14,643 bases of DNA from CAYOFK01 sp964403185. Lineage in GTDB: Bacteria; Bacteroidota; Bacteroidia; Bacteroidales; VadinHA17. A program made the translations under genes and the position numbers. Location of the stretch: NCBI GenBank assembly GCA_964403185.1, contig CAYOFK010000070.1, positions 1-14,643 on the forward strand. The letters are read 5' to 3'. The notes beneath the pieces are model-generated. The model was not told the DNA's origin and searched no databases. It saw nothing but the letters and a program-made list of their open reading frames with translations. This document shows, in pieces, positions 1 through 6,852 of this stretch (positions within the stretch are counted from its first letter, which is position 1; every line of letters starts with the position of its first letter).

Positions 1-1
1 G

Positions 2-892
2 GGCGGTCCGGCAGGGCTCATAATTAAGAATGGCTACATCATTGCCGAATGGGGTGATGTGGACCGCGTGGATATGACTTTCAGTGTTACGAAAAGTTAC
101 CTTTCAACGGTTGCCGGGATGGCCCTGGATGAAGGACTGATCACAAGCATGGATGACAGAGTTGTGAACTATGTTTGGAATGGTACGTTTGAAGGGGATC
201 ATAATAAAAAAATTACGTGGGACCACCTCCTGACACAATCATCCGACTGGAGCGGTTCACTTTTTGGAATGTACGACTGGGCCGACCGCCCACCACGTGA
301 GGGAGGCATAGATGACTGGAAAAATCGTCGTTTGAACGAACCGGGAACCGTGTACGAATATAATGATGTACGAGTAAATGTGCTGGCCTACGCACTTCTT
401 CAGGTTTGGCGCAAACCCCTGCCACAGGTGCTGAAAGAGAGAATCATGGATGCCATTGGCGCCTCCACCACCTGGCGTTGGTTTGGTTATTCCTCATCCT
501 GGGTAAACATGGATGGCTCAAGAGTGCAATCGGTAAGTGGCGGAGGACATTCCGGAGGCGGCATGTTTATCAATACACGCGACCAGGCCCGCTTTGGTTT
601 GCTCTTTTCGAGAGATGGCAACTGGGAGGGAAAACAACTCATTTCAAAAGAGTGGATCGGAATGGCAACTGTCTCTTCCGGGGCATTTGAAAGTTATGGA
701 TATATGTGGTGGCTGAACAAAGGCCGCAGGCAATGGGAGGGGGTAGCGGAGACGGTATTTTATGGGGCCGGATTTGGTGGCAATTATGTGATTGTTGACC
801 GGGAACACGACCTGGTGATTGTTACACGATGGCTGGAACCCTCAAAGCTGGGTGAATTTGTTAAACTGGTAATGGAGGCAGTTGGAAACTGA
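2..892 (+). CDS. Serine hydrolase of the beta-lactamase class C / penicillin-binding protein family (5' end missing)
   Basis: The frame is open from base 2, so the N-terminus lies outside the window; 296 residues are visible, and roughly the first quarter to third of a usual family member is missing. The GTG at 59 is internal, because the residues before it (IIKNGYIIAEWGD) match the strand that normally precedes the active-site helix. Seen: the SxxK motif as S-V-T-K at 83-94 (nucleophile Ser and general-base Lys). The YxN motif appears as Y-N-D at 359-367, keeping the Tyr but with Asp for Asn. The KTG-equivalent appears as G-A-G at 764-772, in the usual GxGG context. By family these enzymes are periplasmic or surface esterases, peptidases or beta-lactamases; the substrate cannot be told from sequence. 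The gene faces the M14 operon tail-to-tail across the repeat-bearing gap. Family assignment is firm; a resistance role is not implied. Confidence 0.9.
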   Translation, partial: GGPAGLIIKNGYIIAEWGDVDRVDMTFSVTKSYLSTVAGMALDEGLITSMDDRVVNYVWNGTFEGDHNKKITWDHLLTQSSDWSGSLFGMYDWADRPPREGGIDDWKNRRLNEPGTVYEYNDVRVNVLAYALLQVWRKPLPQVLKERIMDAIGASTTWRWFGYSSSWVNMDGSRVQSVSGGGHSGGGMFINTRDQARFGLLFSRDGNWEGKQLISKEWIGMATVSSGAFESYGYMWWLNKGRRQWEGVAETVFYGAGFGGNYVIVDREHDLVIVTRWLEPSKLGEFVKLVMEAVGN

Positions 893-917
893 TAAGGATG
901 AGACTTACCGGAAGACC

Positions 918-1071
918 CTGTAGAGCGACTTTCCAAAGTCGCTCACATCCCCCAAGGGATTTTCTGTTAATAAACCCGACTTCAGGCATCAACTTTAAAG
1001 CATCTGTCCTGAAATTAGCTTTAATGAGTGTTTCTCCAAAACACAATCGACTTTGGAAAGCCGATCTACAG
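918..1071. repeat. 154-bp inverted-repeat element (REP-doublet or MITE-like)
   Basis: The 24 bases at 918-941 and the reverse complement of 1048-1071 match at 22 of 24 positions; both read CTGTAGA..CG.CTTTCC and continue identically. The left arm is also a hairpin on its own (10-bp arms 923-932 and 935-944). Two more small stems lie inside: 947-951 with 956-960, and 981-986 with 1008-1013. There is no credible ORF. This layout fits a non-autonomous mobile element or a pair of REP sequences mobilised by a RAYT (IS200-like) transposase elsewhere in the genome. That origin is inference, because only one copy is in the window. It sits between two convergent genes, a common place for such repeats, and its hairpins could also help end transcription from both sides. 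Confidence 0.7.
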
Positions 1072-1232
1072 AAAGTCCGTTAACGGCTTCGGAACAATGA
1101 AACAATGTAACAATTCGGCAATCTGCCCCCGTAATCATACTAATGGATTTGCAATACCTGGCAGGTTCTTTTTTATAATTTATTCGTTATACGTGAACTA
1201 TGCTACTCCTAATTATTAGCAGGAAAGAGCAG
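1072..1232. other. Intergenic stretch between the repeat element and the M14 operon 3' end
   Basis: No gene is visible. It contains a perfect 10-bp palindrome (CCGTTAACGG, 1077-1086). There is also a short inverted repeat ACCTG-G-CAGGT (1156-1166) followed on the plus strand by a T-rich run. The stem would have almost no loop, so a terminator is not convincing. The region becomes AT-rich toward the stop codon of the peptidase gene. Confidence 0.5.
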
Positions 1233-3116
1233 CTAGGAACCGACAGAAATGTTTACTCTCCTGGTGGCAGTGCCGCCGTTCTTCGAGTTTACTTTCACAT
1301 CAATCCAGCCTTTGGCCCCCTCTAGTTTTATGAGGCTCCTGAAAACCACTGTTTCCTTTCCTTTAAGTCTGAACTCTGTGGTCATGCCAGAAACCGGCTT
1401 AAAAGTGGTACTCCGGTTGGTGGGTTCAAACAGGTTGTAATCTTCAATCAGATCAACCAGTGAAACATTCCCGGAAGATTCAATGATGAGCTCGTCTTTA
1501 ACAGCCCGGTCGAGCTTCAGTGACCGGTCGGAAAAAGTCGGATACACCCGGTCGTTTTTAATCCTGATCTCAACCCAGAAAAGATCCTGGGTGGCAGGCA
1601 AAACAGTCACCTCCTCAATTTCAACTTTTGGGAACTGACTGGCACAATACATTACAAACTTAGAATTCTTTTCAGCCTCCATTTCAATATACCGGGCGGG
1701 TGGTGTCCTGCGCATATGTTTTTTTGGTGACCCTCCAATCCAGACTTCACCAAGATCGGGATGATCAACTTTGTGGGGATTGATCCAGCCTTCACCTGTA
1801 AGATCCAGGTCGATCCAACTCAGATACTCCTCATCGGACACCCGGCCGTCACCGTTCTCATCGGCATCAAAAGCAGGTGATCCCCACAACTCAATAAGAT
1901 AGGAGTAGGCTCCCAGCATGTAATACGTAGCAGCCGGAGACTGACCGGATAAGCCGGAAAGAACCGGATTGTAATTCTTCAATATCCGGGCGCCCGTTGT
2001 GACTATTTCAAGCTGAACATCCAGATCGTGCTGGTACTCCGGCGCTACACGCCGGCTTACCAGTTGTGCATATTTATTTGTTTTTCGCATCTCTTCCAGG
2101 CGTGTCTTTACCTGTTCTTCCTGTTGCTGTCTTTGCTGTGAAGTGAGATTTTTTCTGATATCCGGAGGAGCCTGGAACATGATCAGCCTGCCAATATTGT
2201 GAAAGTGAAATCCGGCAAAGATGTTGGGATGAGCCAACTGGAATTCAAAGACATTCCTGGTACAGGGCTCAGACATGGGATAGGGATTCCCGGCCTGGAG
2301 GTTCCACCCATACGGAAAATTCCGGTTGGGATCGGGGCCGCCAATATCATCCTCGTTGATCAAACCATCCCCATCGTTGTCAAATCCTTCTGATCCGACC
2401 ATGCGAAACCGGATTCCTTCCTCCGGCGGATCTGAGATCCTGACAAAACGCCGCTTATCAGGCGACAATCTATACTCTCCTTTTGGGTCTTCCACATACA
2501 TGGATGACAGTTCTCCGTCGCCATCAATATCCTCTGTCTGATCCTCATCATACAAACCATCCCCGTCATTATCTTCCGGCCTGTAGGGCTCCCTTGGATT
2601 ATTTGGAGTATTGGGGAACTCTACAAAAGAAGCAATGGCATCCACGTTAAGACCGGGTAAAATGTAGAAAGTGGTATTGTTCACCAGCTCATGTACATAG
2701 GGATCGTAGTCATACCGTGTAAGCAAATACCAGATCAGGTAGAGGGAACAGTTCACCCCGTTTACCTCATTGCCGTGTATTGCCGCATCCACATACATGG
2801 CCGGTTTGTCTGAATGATTGCCTGTGGACTTTGAGGTTATGGTCATCAGGTACTGATCCCTGCCCATACGGCTTTTTCCAATACTTTCAATATCAGCTAA
2901 ATGGGAATATTTTTTTTGAATATCCTTCATGATGCCGGTCCATTCGGGGTAGGTATAGTACCGTTTCCAGCTAATATTGAAATCATTTTCACCATGGTAG
3001 CCCCCGGGACTGGATTGCAGTTTATCCTGTGCATACATTTCTCCACCATTGTTAGTGAACAAAAGTCCGGCGAGGAGTATGCCTGCCATTTTAAAGATAG
3101 GTTTAAGTGTTTTCAT
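1233..3116 (-). CDS. Secreted M14 family zinc carboxypeptidase with calcium-loop insertions (second gene of operon)
   Basis: A 627-residue protein with a Sec signal peptide (hydrophobic stretch near residues 9-20, probable cleavage at MYA-Q around 29-30). M14 signature residues are present: zinc ligands H114 and E117 in HGNE, third ligand probably H306, substrate-binding N264-R265-N266 in DPNRNFPYGW, and catalytic Glu E409 in LIELWG. Between the first zinc motif and NRN the protein carries three Asp-rich loops (182-190, 196-201, 246-256). A canonical 12-residue EF-hand loop (419-430: D, N, D-G, V, E at positions 1, 3, 5-6, 8 and 12) follows the catalytic Glu. After about residue 495 a C-terminal beta-rich region ends in a VxSxxGGT motif shared with the upstream paralogue; it is not a recognisable T9SS sorting domain. 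By family it removes C-terminal amino acids from peptides outside the cytoplasm. Start chosen on an AGGAGG 7 nt upstream. Confidence 0.93.
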   Translation of the reverse strand: MKTLKPIFKMAGILLAGLLFTNNGGEMYAQDKLQSSPGGYHGENDFNISWKRYYTYPEWTGIMKDIQKKYSHLADIESIGKSRMGRDQYLMTITSKSTGNHSDKPAMYVDAAIHGNEVNGVNCSLYLIWYLLTRYDYDPYVHELVNNTTFYILPGLNVDAIASFVEFPNTPNNPREPYRPEDNDGDGLYDEDQTEDIDGDGELSSMYVEDPKGEYRLSPDKRRFVRISDPPEEGIRFRMVGSEGFDNDGDGLINEDDIGGPDPNRNFPYGWNLQAGNPYPMSEPCTRNVFEFQLAHPNIFAGFHFHNIGRLIMFQAPPDIRKNLTSQQRQQQEEQVKTRLEEMRKTNKYAQLVSRRVAPEYQHDLDVQLEIVTTGARILKNYNPVLSGLSGQSPAATYYMLGAYSYLIELWGSPAFDADENGDGRVSDEEYLSWIDLDLTGEGWINPHKVDHPDLGEVWIGGSPKKHMRRTPPARYIEMEAEKNSKFVMYCASQFPKVEIEEVTVLPATQDLFWVEIRIKNDRVYPTFSDRSLKLDRAVKDELIIESSGNVSLVDLIEDYNLFEPTNRSTTFKPVSGMTTEFRLKGKETVVFRSLIKLEGAKGWIDVKVNSKNGGTATRRVNISVGS

Positions 3117-3123
3117 GGTTTGG

Positions 3124-3129
3124 CCTCCT
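3124..3129 (-). promoter_or_regulatory. Shine-Dalgarno site of the downstream M14 gene, overlapping the upstream stop codon
   Basis: On the minus strand AGGAGG lies 7 nt before the ATG at 3116. It shares bases with the TAG stop of the upstream peptidase gene (3130-3128). A perfect site embedded in the preceding stop indicates tight co-translation of the two peptidases. Confidence 0.8.
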
Positions 3130-5254
3130 ATTTAATGGTTATATTCTTAACTTTTGTACCACCCTTTTGGGATGCAACCACCACCTTTAAAGTGGGGGTT
3201 CCTTTCACAGCCACCAACCATTTAACCGTCCGGTCAGATCCGGTTTGCTTCTTGCCAGGCTGGTCGTAACTTGGCCTTCTGAATCTTCTGAACATAGGAT
3301 AGTACGGGGAGGATGGGGGCATTCCGGACACGGATGGTTGTGATGGTCCGGAAGGACGGGCTTTATATCCCGGGATCTTTTCGGTTCCTTCCAGAACACC
3401 CAACTTCTGATAGGGAGTCCCCTGAAGGAATTCAATCTCATCAGTATTCCCCAAAAGCCAGATGACATCCGGACGGTTTCCTGACAGGGTTGAACCCCGG
3501 GCAACATGGGTGGCCAGGGCTCCGGTATTCTCAATTTTGGCAGTGATTTCCACAACTCTGTACTTGCCAATGGATTTTCCTTTTTGTACCCTTACAGGAT
3601 CTCCATCAGATTGAACTGAAGCACTTTGGGCCCGGTCTGTCGTATACAACACCCTGGCACTCACATCCTTGATCTCTACCTCCGGCAATAAAGTGGCCCT
3701 GAAATATTCAAATTGCCAGTGCTTTTCACAGACATTCAGCAAAGGTTCACCGGGATAGGCATTGTTGCTTCTGTATTGTGGCACCCATCCGCCAACCTCT
3801 CCGTCTCCAAGATCAGGATGCCTGAATGCCTTCCAGTCAATAAAGTATTTGCCATCGTAATGTTCATCCTGGTATTTTAATAAGGCACGCATGCGCTGCT
3901 GGTATCTGTTGTCGCCTTCAAGCTCCGGGAACCCAGGGATGTCCTTTTCCGGATTCCACAATTCAGTGGTCGTTGCATACACACCATATTGCATATACAT
4001 CCAATCAGAGGCCATTCCAAAACCATACCTGCGATCGGCTTTCTCATTATAGCTGACCCGCCATCCTCTTGGCAGTTCATAGCCCCTTTGAGTGGCATAC
4101 TTGTTTTTTGAGGTCTTTTTCAATGCTTCCTTATAATCACTCAGGGAATCTGGGCAGGTCCAGGCTTTTGGAACCGTTTCACCGATGATCTCAAGATACT
4201 TCCTGCCCATGATCATGTCGTAAACAGCAACATCTTTAGGATGCAGTTTTGTATGCGAACTGGTTCCCAGAGGACGGTAGGTAAAACCGCCTGAGGTATG
4301 AAAATTCTGGGCCATCAGAATGTTTGTGTGATTTGTGAAAAATTCAGCAACAGCCCTGGTTTCAGGAGCCGAAGTGGGATAGGAGCCGGATCCGCCCTGC
4401 AAGCCGTCATCATTAAACCAGACTTCCGGAAAGTTCCTGTTCAGGTCAATCCCGGCTTCCGGATCTTCTCCACGTTTGCCGTCCTTATCATTATCTATGT
4501 CCTCACTTACAACGGTCCAGCGCTCTTCTGAGGTTTCTTCATTTTTTCCAAGTCTGACCATCAGGCGGGAATCCAAAGTGTCAATGATATACCGGCCTTT
4601 GGGATCTTTATAACGGAATTGAGTGATGATTCCGTCTCCATTGATATCATCCGGCCCGTCCTCATTGATCTTTCCGTCTTCATCATCATCCTTTTTCATG
4701 CTGTTATACCGTTGTGGAATCCCCAATTCAACACTGTTGTATACACCATCAGGATTGATCATGGGACAAATGAAAAAAACCTTATTATCTATAAGGCCTG
4801 TAACCGCTTCATCTCTGCCGTAACCGGTAAGCATTTTGTCAATGATATACAGACAAACTTCGGTTCCGGTATATTCATTCCCATGGGTACTGCCCGAGAT
4901 CCATTGTCCTGGTTTTCCCAGGTATCCGGGTGTTTCAGGGACATTCTGAACATTTTCTTTTCTCATGTTCCTGAGTGTTACATGAGCATCCAGTGTGGTT
5001 CCGGTTTTCCTGTTTGTGATGATCAGTACAGTAATCGGACGGTTCATGGAGCTTTTGCCTATCTCAATCAATTCAGTAATGTCCGGATAAGCTTTTGCCA
5101 CATCATTTAAATACTTTGTTGTGGCAGTGTATCCATGGTAGGCATCGAAAGATACCGGAACCTTTTGAGCAAAGACGTGCGACAGGGATGTGCATGAAAA
5201 GATCATGAACAATACCGTGAGCGCTAAAATAGATTTCCCTCTGCGAAATCCCAT
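3128..5254 (-). CDS. Secreted M14 family zinc carboxypeptidase with calcium-loop insertions (first gene of operon)
   Basis: A 708-residue protein with a hydrophobic N-terminal signal (about residues 8-20), probably cut by signal peptidase I at VFA-Q (29-30). M14 residues: H124 and E127 in HGNE, N272-R273-N274 in the NRN motif, third zinc ligand H319 in NFHTSGG, catalytic E431 in TTTELWN. The catalytic domain is enlarged by Asp-rich loops at 189-199, 202-208 and 254-264, in the same places as in the downstream paralogue. It lacks that paralogue's EF-hand loop after the catalytic Glu. The C-terminal 200 residues form a beta-rich region with a Pro/Arg-rich low-complexity stretch (about 632-667), then the shared VxSxxGGT ending. 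Expected role is removal of C-terminal residues from extracytoplasmic peptides; specificity is unknown. Only 11 bp separate it from the next gene, so the two are an operon arising from duplication. Confidence 0.93.
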   Translation of the reverse strand: MGFRRGKSILALTVLFMIFSCTSLSHVFAQKVPVSFDAYHGYTATTKYLNDVAKAYPDITELIEIGKSSMNRPITVLIITNRKTGTTLDAHVTLRNMRKENVQNVPETPGYLGKPGQWISGSTHGNEYTGTEVCLYIIDKMLTGYGRDEAVTGLIDNKVFFICPMINPDGVYNSVELGIPQRYNSMKKDDDEDGKINEDGPDDINGDGIITQFRYKDPKGRYIIDTLDSRLMVRLGKNEETSEERWTVVSEDIDNDKDGKRGEDPEAGIDLNRNFPEVWFNDDGLQGGSGSYPTSAPETRAVAEFFTNHTNILMAQNFHTSGGFTYRPLGTSSHTKLHPKDVAVYDMIMGRKYLEIIGETVPKAWTCPDSLSDYKEALKKTSKNKYATQRGYELPRGWRVSYNEKADRRYGFGMASDWMYMQYGVYATTTELWNPEKDIPGFPELEGDNRYQQRMRALLKYQDEHYDGKYFIDWKAFRHPDLGDGEVGGWVPQYRSNNAYPGEPLLNVCEKHWQFEYFRATLLPEVEIKDVSARVLYTTDRAQSASVQSDGDPVRVQKGKSIGKYRVVEITAKIENTGALATHVARGSTLSGNRPDVIWLLGNTDEIEFLQGTPYQKLGVLEGTEKIPGYKARPSGPSQPSVSGMPPSSPYYPMFRRFRRPSYDQPGKKQTGSDRTVKWLVAVKGTPTLKVVVASQKGGTKVKNITIK

Positions 5255-5262
5255 AATTGTGA

Positions 5263-5268
5263 CCTCCT
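5263..5268 (-). promoter_or_regulatory. Shine-Dalgarno site of the first M14 gene
   Basis: On the minus strand AGGAGG lies 8 nt before the ATG at 5254 and fixes the start. Together with the site at 3124-3129, it makes the peptidase operon the only transcription unit in the window with a strong ribosome binding site. The other genes start behind A/T-rich leaders, as is usual in Bacteroidota. Confidence 0.8.
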
Positions 5269-5407
5269 TTATTTAATGAGTTAGAAAATTGGGTGTGTTC
5301 ATCTGTTCGGCTAATATATCCTTATTATTTTTTAAATAATATGATCTAAAACATAAATGAATTAACAGTCGATCGGCGCGGGTATATGGAATTTGTTTTG
5401 TCGAAAT
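5269..5407 (-). promoter_or_regulatory. AT-rich leader upstream of the M14 operon (probable promoter region)
   Basis: The stretch is AT-rich, especially 5312-5365, and has no credible gene. The M14 operon promoter should lie here because structured repeats begin at 5408. I find no full TAnnTTTG match on the minus strand; the nearest is TATGTTTT (around 5346-5353), one base off, with no clear -33 partner. The assignment is by position only. Confidence 0.3.
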
Positions 5408-5436
5408 CCGCTAAGCGCTTTGAAAGCGCTAAGCGG
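5408..5436. repeat. Near-perfect 29-bp hairpin
   Basis: Arms 5408-5421 and 5423-5436 pair over 14 bp with one mismatch and a single central base (CCGCTAAGCGCTTT against its complement). Neither strand has a run of T after it, so it is not a standard intrinsic terminator. It sits between the small minus-strand ORF and the M14 operon and adjoins the larger foldable element at 5446-5556. Confidence 0.7.
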
Positions 5437-5445
5437 CTGAACCCT

Positions 5446-5556
5446 GGCAAGCCGGCCCCCAATTTTCCTCCCAGCTCTGCGCCCTGCGCCCGGAGGCCGG
5501 ACGGGCAGGAATGAGCCAGGCAGAGCGAAAGGTGGGGATTGATGAAACCGGCTGCC
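5446..5556. repeat. GC-rich 111-bp imperfect inverted repeat
   Basis: Four nested stems can be read: 5446-5455 with 5548-5556 (one bulge), 5474-5480 with 5520-5526, 5483-5487 with 5505-5509, and 5490-5493 with 5497-5500. Together they would fold into one long hairpin. Base composition is clearly more GC-rich than the flanks. An open frame across it on the minus strand encodes a Gly/Leu/Ala-rich peptide that I take as spurious. It could be a dispersed repeat, or a structured 3' end for the small ORF whose stop lies 10 bp away. Confidence 0.5.
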
Positions 5557-5566
5557 ATGATCATGC

Positions 5567-5800
5567 CTATGATAACATCATGCTGATCTTTTTTTCAATT
5601 GTTTTATGAAAATCCTGGCAACAAGCCGAGATTTGAATCATATAGGTATCCGGTATCCTGAATTTCAGTTCAATGGCAACATGCTGATCGCATGTGGGGC
5701 ATTTTAAATCAGAAATGCTGGATGTAATAATACCGGAATAGGTCTTTGCCATTTGTGGTTTTGGTTTCCCGTCAGGGTTCTTGAAGACGATCTTTAGCAT
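5567..5800 (-). CDS. Small hypothetical protein with CxxC and CC cysteines
   Basis: A 77-residue protein of no family I can name. It has C34 and C37 in a CPTC turn, then C60-C61 adjacent and H64, an arrangement that would suit a small zinc-ribbon-like metal site. The middle alternates hydrophobic and polar residues as beta strands do (VAIELKFRI), and the C-terminus is Lys-rich. It has no signal peptide or membrane segment, so a cytoplasmic location is likely. The protein-like composition and the metal-site pattern argue for a real gene; the absence of a Shine-Dalgarno is not evidence against it in this phylum. It is divergent from the dehydrogenase at 5844 with starts 44 bp apart, so they may share a control region. 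Confidence 0.6.
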   Translation of the reverse strand: MLKIVFKNPDGKPKPQMAKTYSGIITSSISDLKCPTCDQHVAIELKFRIPDTYMIQISACCQDFHKTIEKKISMMLS

Positions 5801-5810
5801 GGGTTCATAT

Positions 5811-5818
5811 TATTTTTG
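5811..5818 (+). promoter_or_regulatory. Bacteroidota-type -7 promoter box for the dehydrogenase gene
   Basis: TATTTTTG matches the TAnnTTTG consensus of the Bacteroidota primary sigma factor, 25 nt before the ATG at 5844. That would give a leader of about 20 nt. A TTTG-like -33 element at the right distance is not clear (TTTA at 5793-5796 is too close), so this is a partial match. Confidence 0.4.
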
Positions 5819-5843
5819 TAAGTTACCATAAATTATCCGGAAG

Positions 5844-6752
5844 ATGAAGAATGAAAAAAAATGGACCACTAAAAAAATTCCCGGCCAGGCAGGAAGAACC
5901 GTTATTGTTACCGGTGCTAACACGGGTATTGGATTTGAGACCGCAATAATTCTGGTACAAAAAGGAGCAGAAGTGATCCTGGCCTGCAGAGATGCGGAAA
6001 AGGCCAATGAAGCCGGGGAGCGGATTCAAATGCCGGGTCTCAAAGGGAAACCGGTAATCATGACCCTGGATCTTTCGGACCTGGAATCCATACAGGTTTT
6101 TGCAGACGAATTTAAAGGGAAGTACTCGGCTCTGGATTTGCTGATAAATAACGCGGGCGTGATGATGCCGCCGTTTTCCAAAACAGTGCAGGGATTTGAA
6201 CTTCAGTTTGGTGTGAACCATCTGGGACATTTCGCACTGACCGGCCTTCTGATGAACCTGCTGATGAAAACAAGGAGTTCAAGGATAGTGACGGTTTCCA
6301 GCATGGCACACCTGTTGGGTAAAATTAATTTCGATAGTTTCAACGGAACGGGTAAGTATAATGCTTCCCGTGAATATGGCCAAAGTAAACTGGCCAATGT
6401 GCTTTTCACAAAAGAGCTGCAGAAACGGCTTGAACTGCGCCACAGCACTACCATTTCCCTGGCCTCCCATCCGGGCTGGACTCAGACCGATCTGCAACGG
6501 CACAGTGGATTTTTCAGGTTCCTGAATCCTTTCTTCGGGATGAAACCCCGGCAGGGTGCGTTGCCAACTTTAAGGGCAGCAACGGATTCTGAAGCTGAAG
6601 GCGGGGCTTTTTACGGTCCCGATGGCTGGCGTGAAATGAGAGGTTATCCGCAGGCTGGCTGCAAAACAAATCCTCTTGCTCTTGACAGGGAACTGGCCAT
6701 TAAGCTTTGGAAAAAATCTGAAGAGCTGTCAGGAGTGAAATACGATATATAA
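5844..6752 (+). CDS. Short-chain dehydrogenase/reductase (retinol dehydrogenase-like)
   Basis: A 302-residue NAD(P)-dependent oxidoreductase with a single Rossmann domain. Seen in order: the cofactor-binding TGxxxGIG motif (23-30), D76 in the LDLSDL strand that contacts the adenine ring, NNAG (102-105), structural N125, catalytic S153, and catalytic Y178-x-x-x-K182. HPGWTQTD (209-216) follows, as is typical for the retinol-dehydrogenase and WWOX-like branch. All four residues of the catalytic tetrad are present, so the enzyme should be active. It reduces or oxidises a carbonyl/alcohol substrate that cannot be inferred. The length is usual for this branch and there is no signal peptide. The start is placed by homology and by the promoter-like box just upstream; no Shine-Dalgarno is seen. 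The next gene on the same strand begins 100 bp downstream and may be separately transcribed. Confidence 0.93.
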   Translation: MKNEKKWTTKKIPGQAGRTVIVTGANTGIGFETAIILVQKGAEVILACRDAEKANEAGERIQMPGLKGKPVIMTLDLSDLESIQVFADEFKGKYSALDLLINNAGVMMPPFSKTVQGFELQFGVNHLGHFALTGLLMNLLMKTRSSRIVTVSSMAHLLGKINFDSFNGTGKYNASREYGQSKLANVLFTKELQKRLELRHSTTISLASHPGWTQTDLQRHSGFFRFLNPFFGMKPRQGALPTLRAATDSEAEGGAFYGPDGWREMRGYPQAGCKTNPLALDRELAIKLWKKSEELSGVKYDI

Positions 6753-6852
6753 AATAATGCACTCATTGAGTATCAGCGTATAGATTCATGATCGTAGTGA
6801 GTACTGTTAAAAATCCTATCTTTAGGAGTTTGTCCACCAAAAGTTAATAATC

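Noticed and set aside
898..1083. Short frames on both strands across the 918-1071 repeat
   Set aside because: They follow the inverted repeat, have no protein-like pattern and are not preceded by a start signal.
1156..1176. Inverted repeat plus T-run, terminator-like on the plus strand
   Set aside because: The 5-bp arms leave a one-base loop, so the usable stem would be only about 3 bp; too weak to call.
4619..5110. 163-residue plus-strand frame opposite the first M14 gene
   Set aside because: It is antisense to conserved catalytic-domain codons and reads as a shadow, with no family pattern.
5165..5254. Lipoprotein signal (Cys21) in the 708-residue peptidase
   Set aside because: The residues before the Cys (I-F-S) fit a lipobox poorly because of Phe at -2, while VFA-Q nine residues on is a good signal peptidase I site.
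5346..5564. 72-residue minus-strand frame across the GC-rich structured element
   Set aside because: It runs through two inverted repeats, its composition is Gly/Leu/Ala/Ser-rich without a domain pattern, and the frame is explained by the high GC of the repeat.
6761..6771. ACTCA-T-TGAGT palindrome between the dehydrogenase and aminotransferase
   Set aside because: The arms are only 5 bp and no T-run follows, so it supports neither a terminator nor a specific operator.
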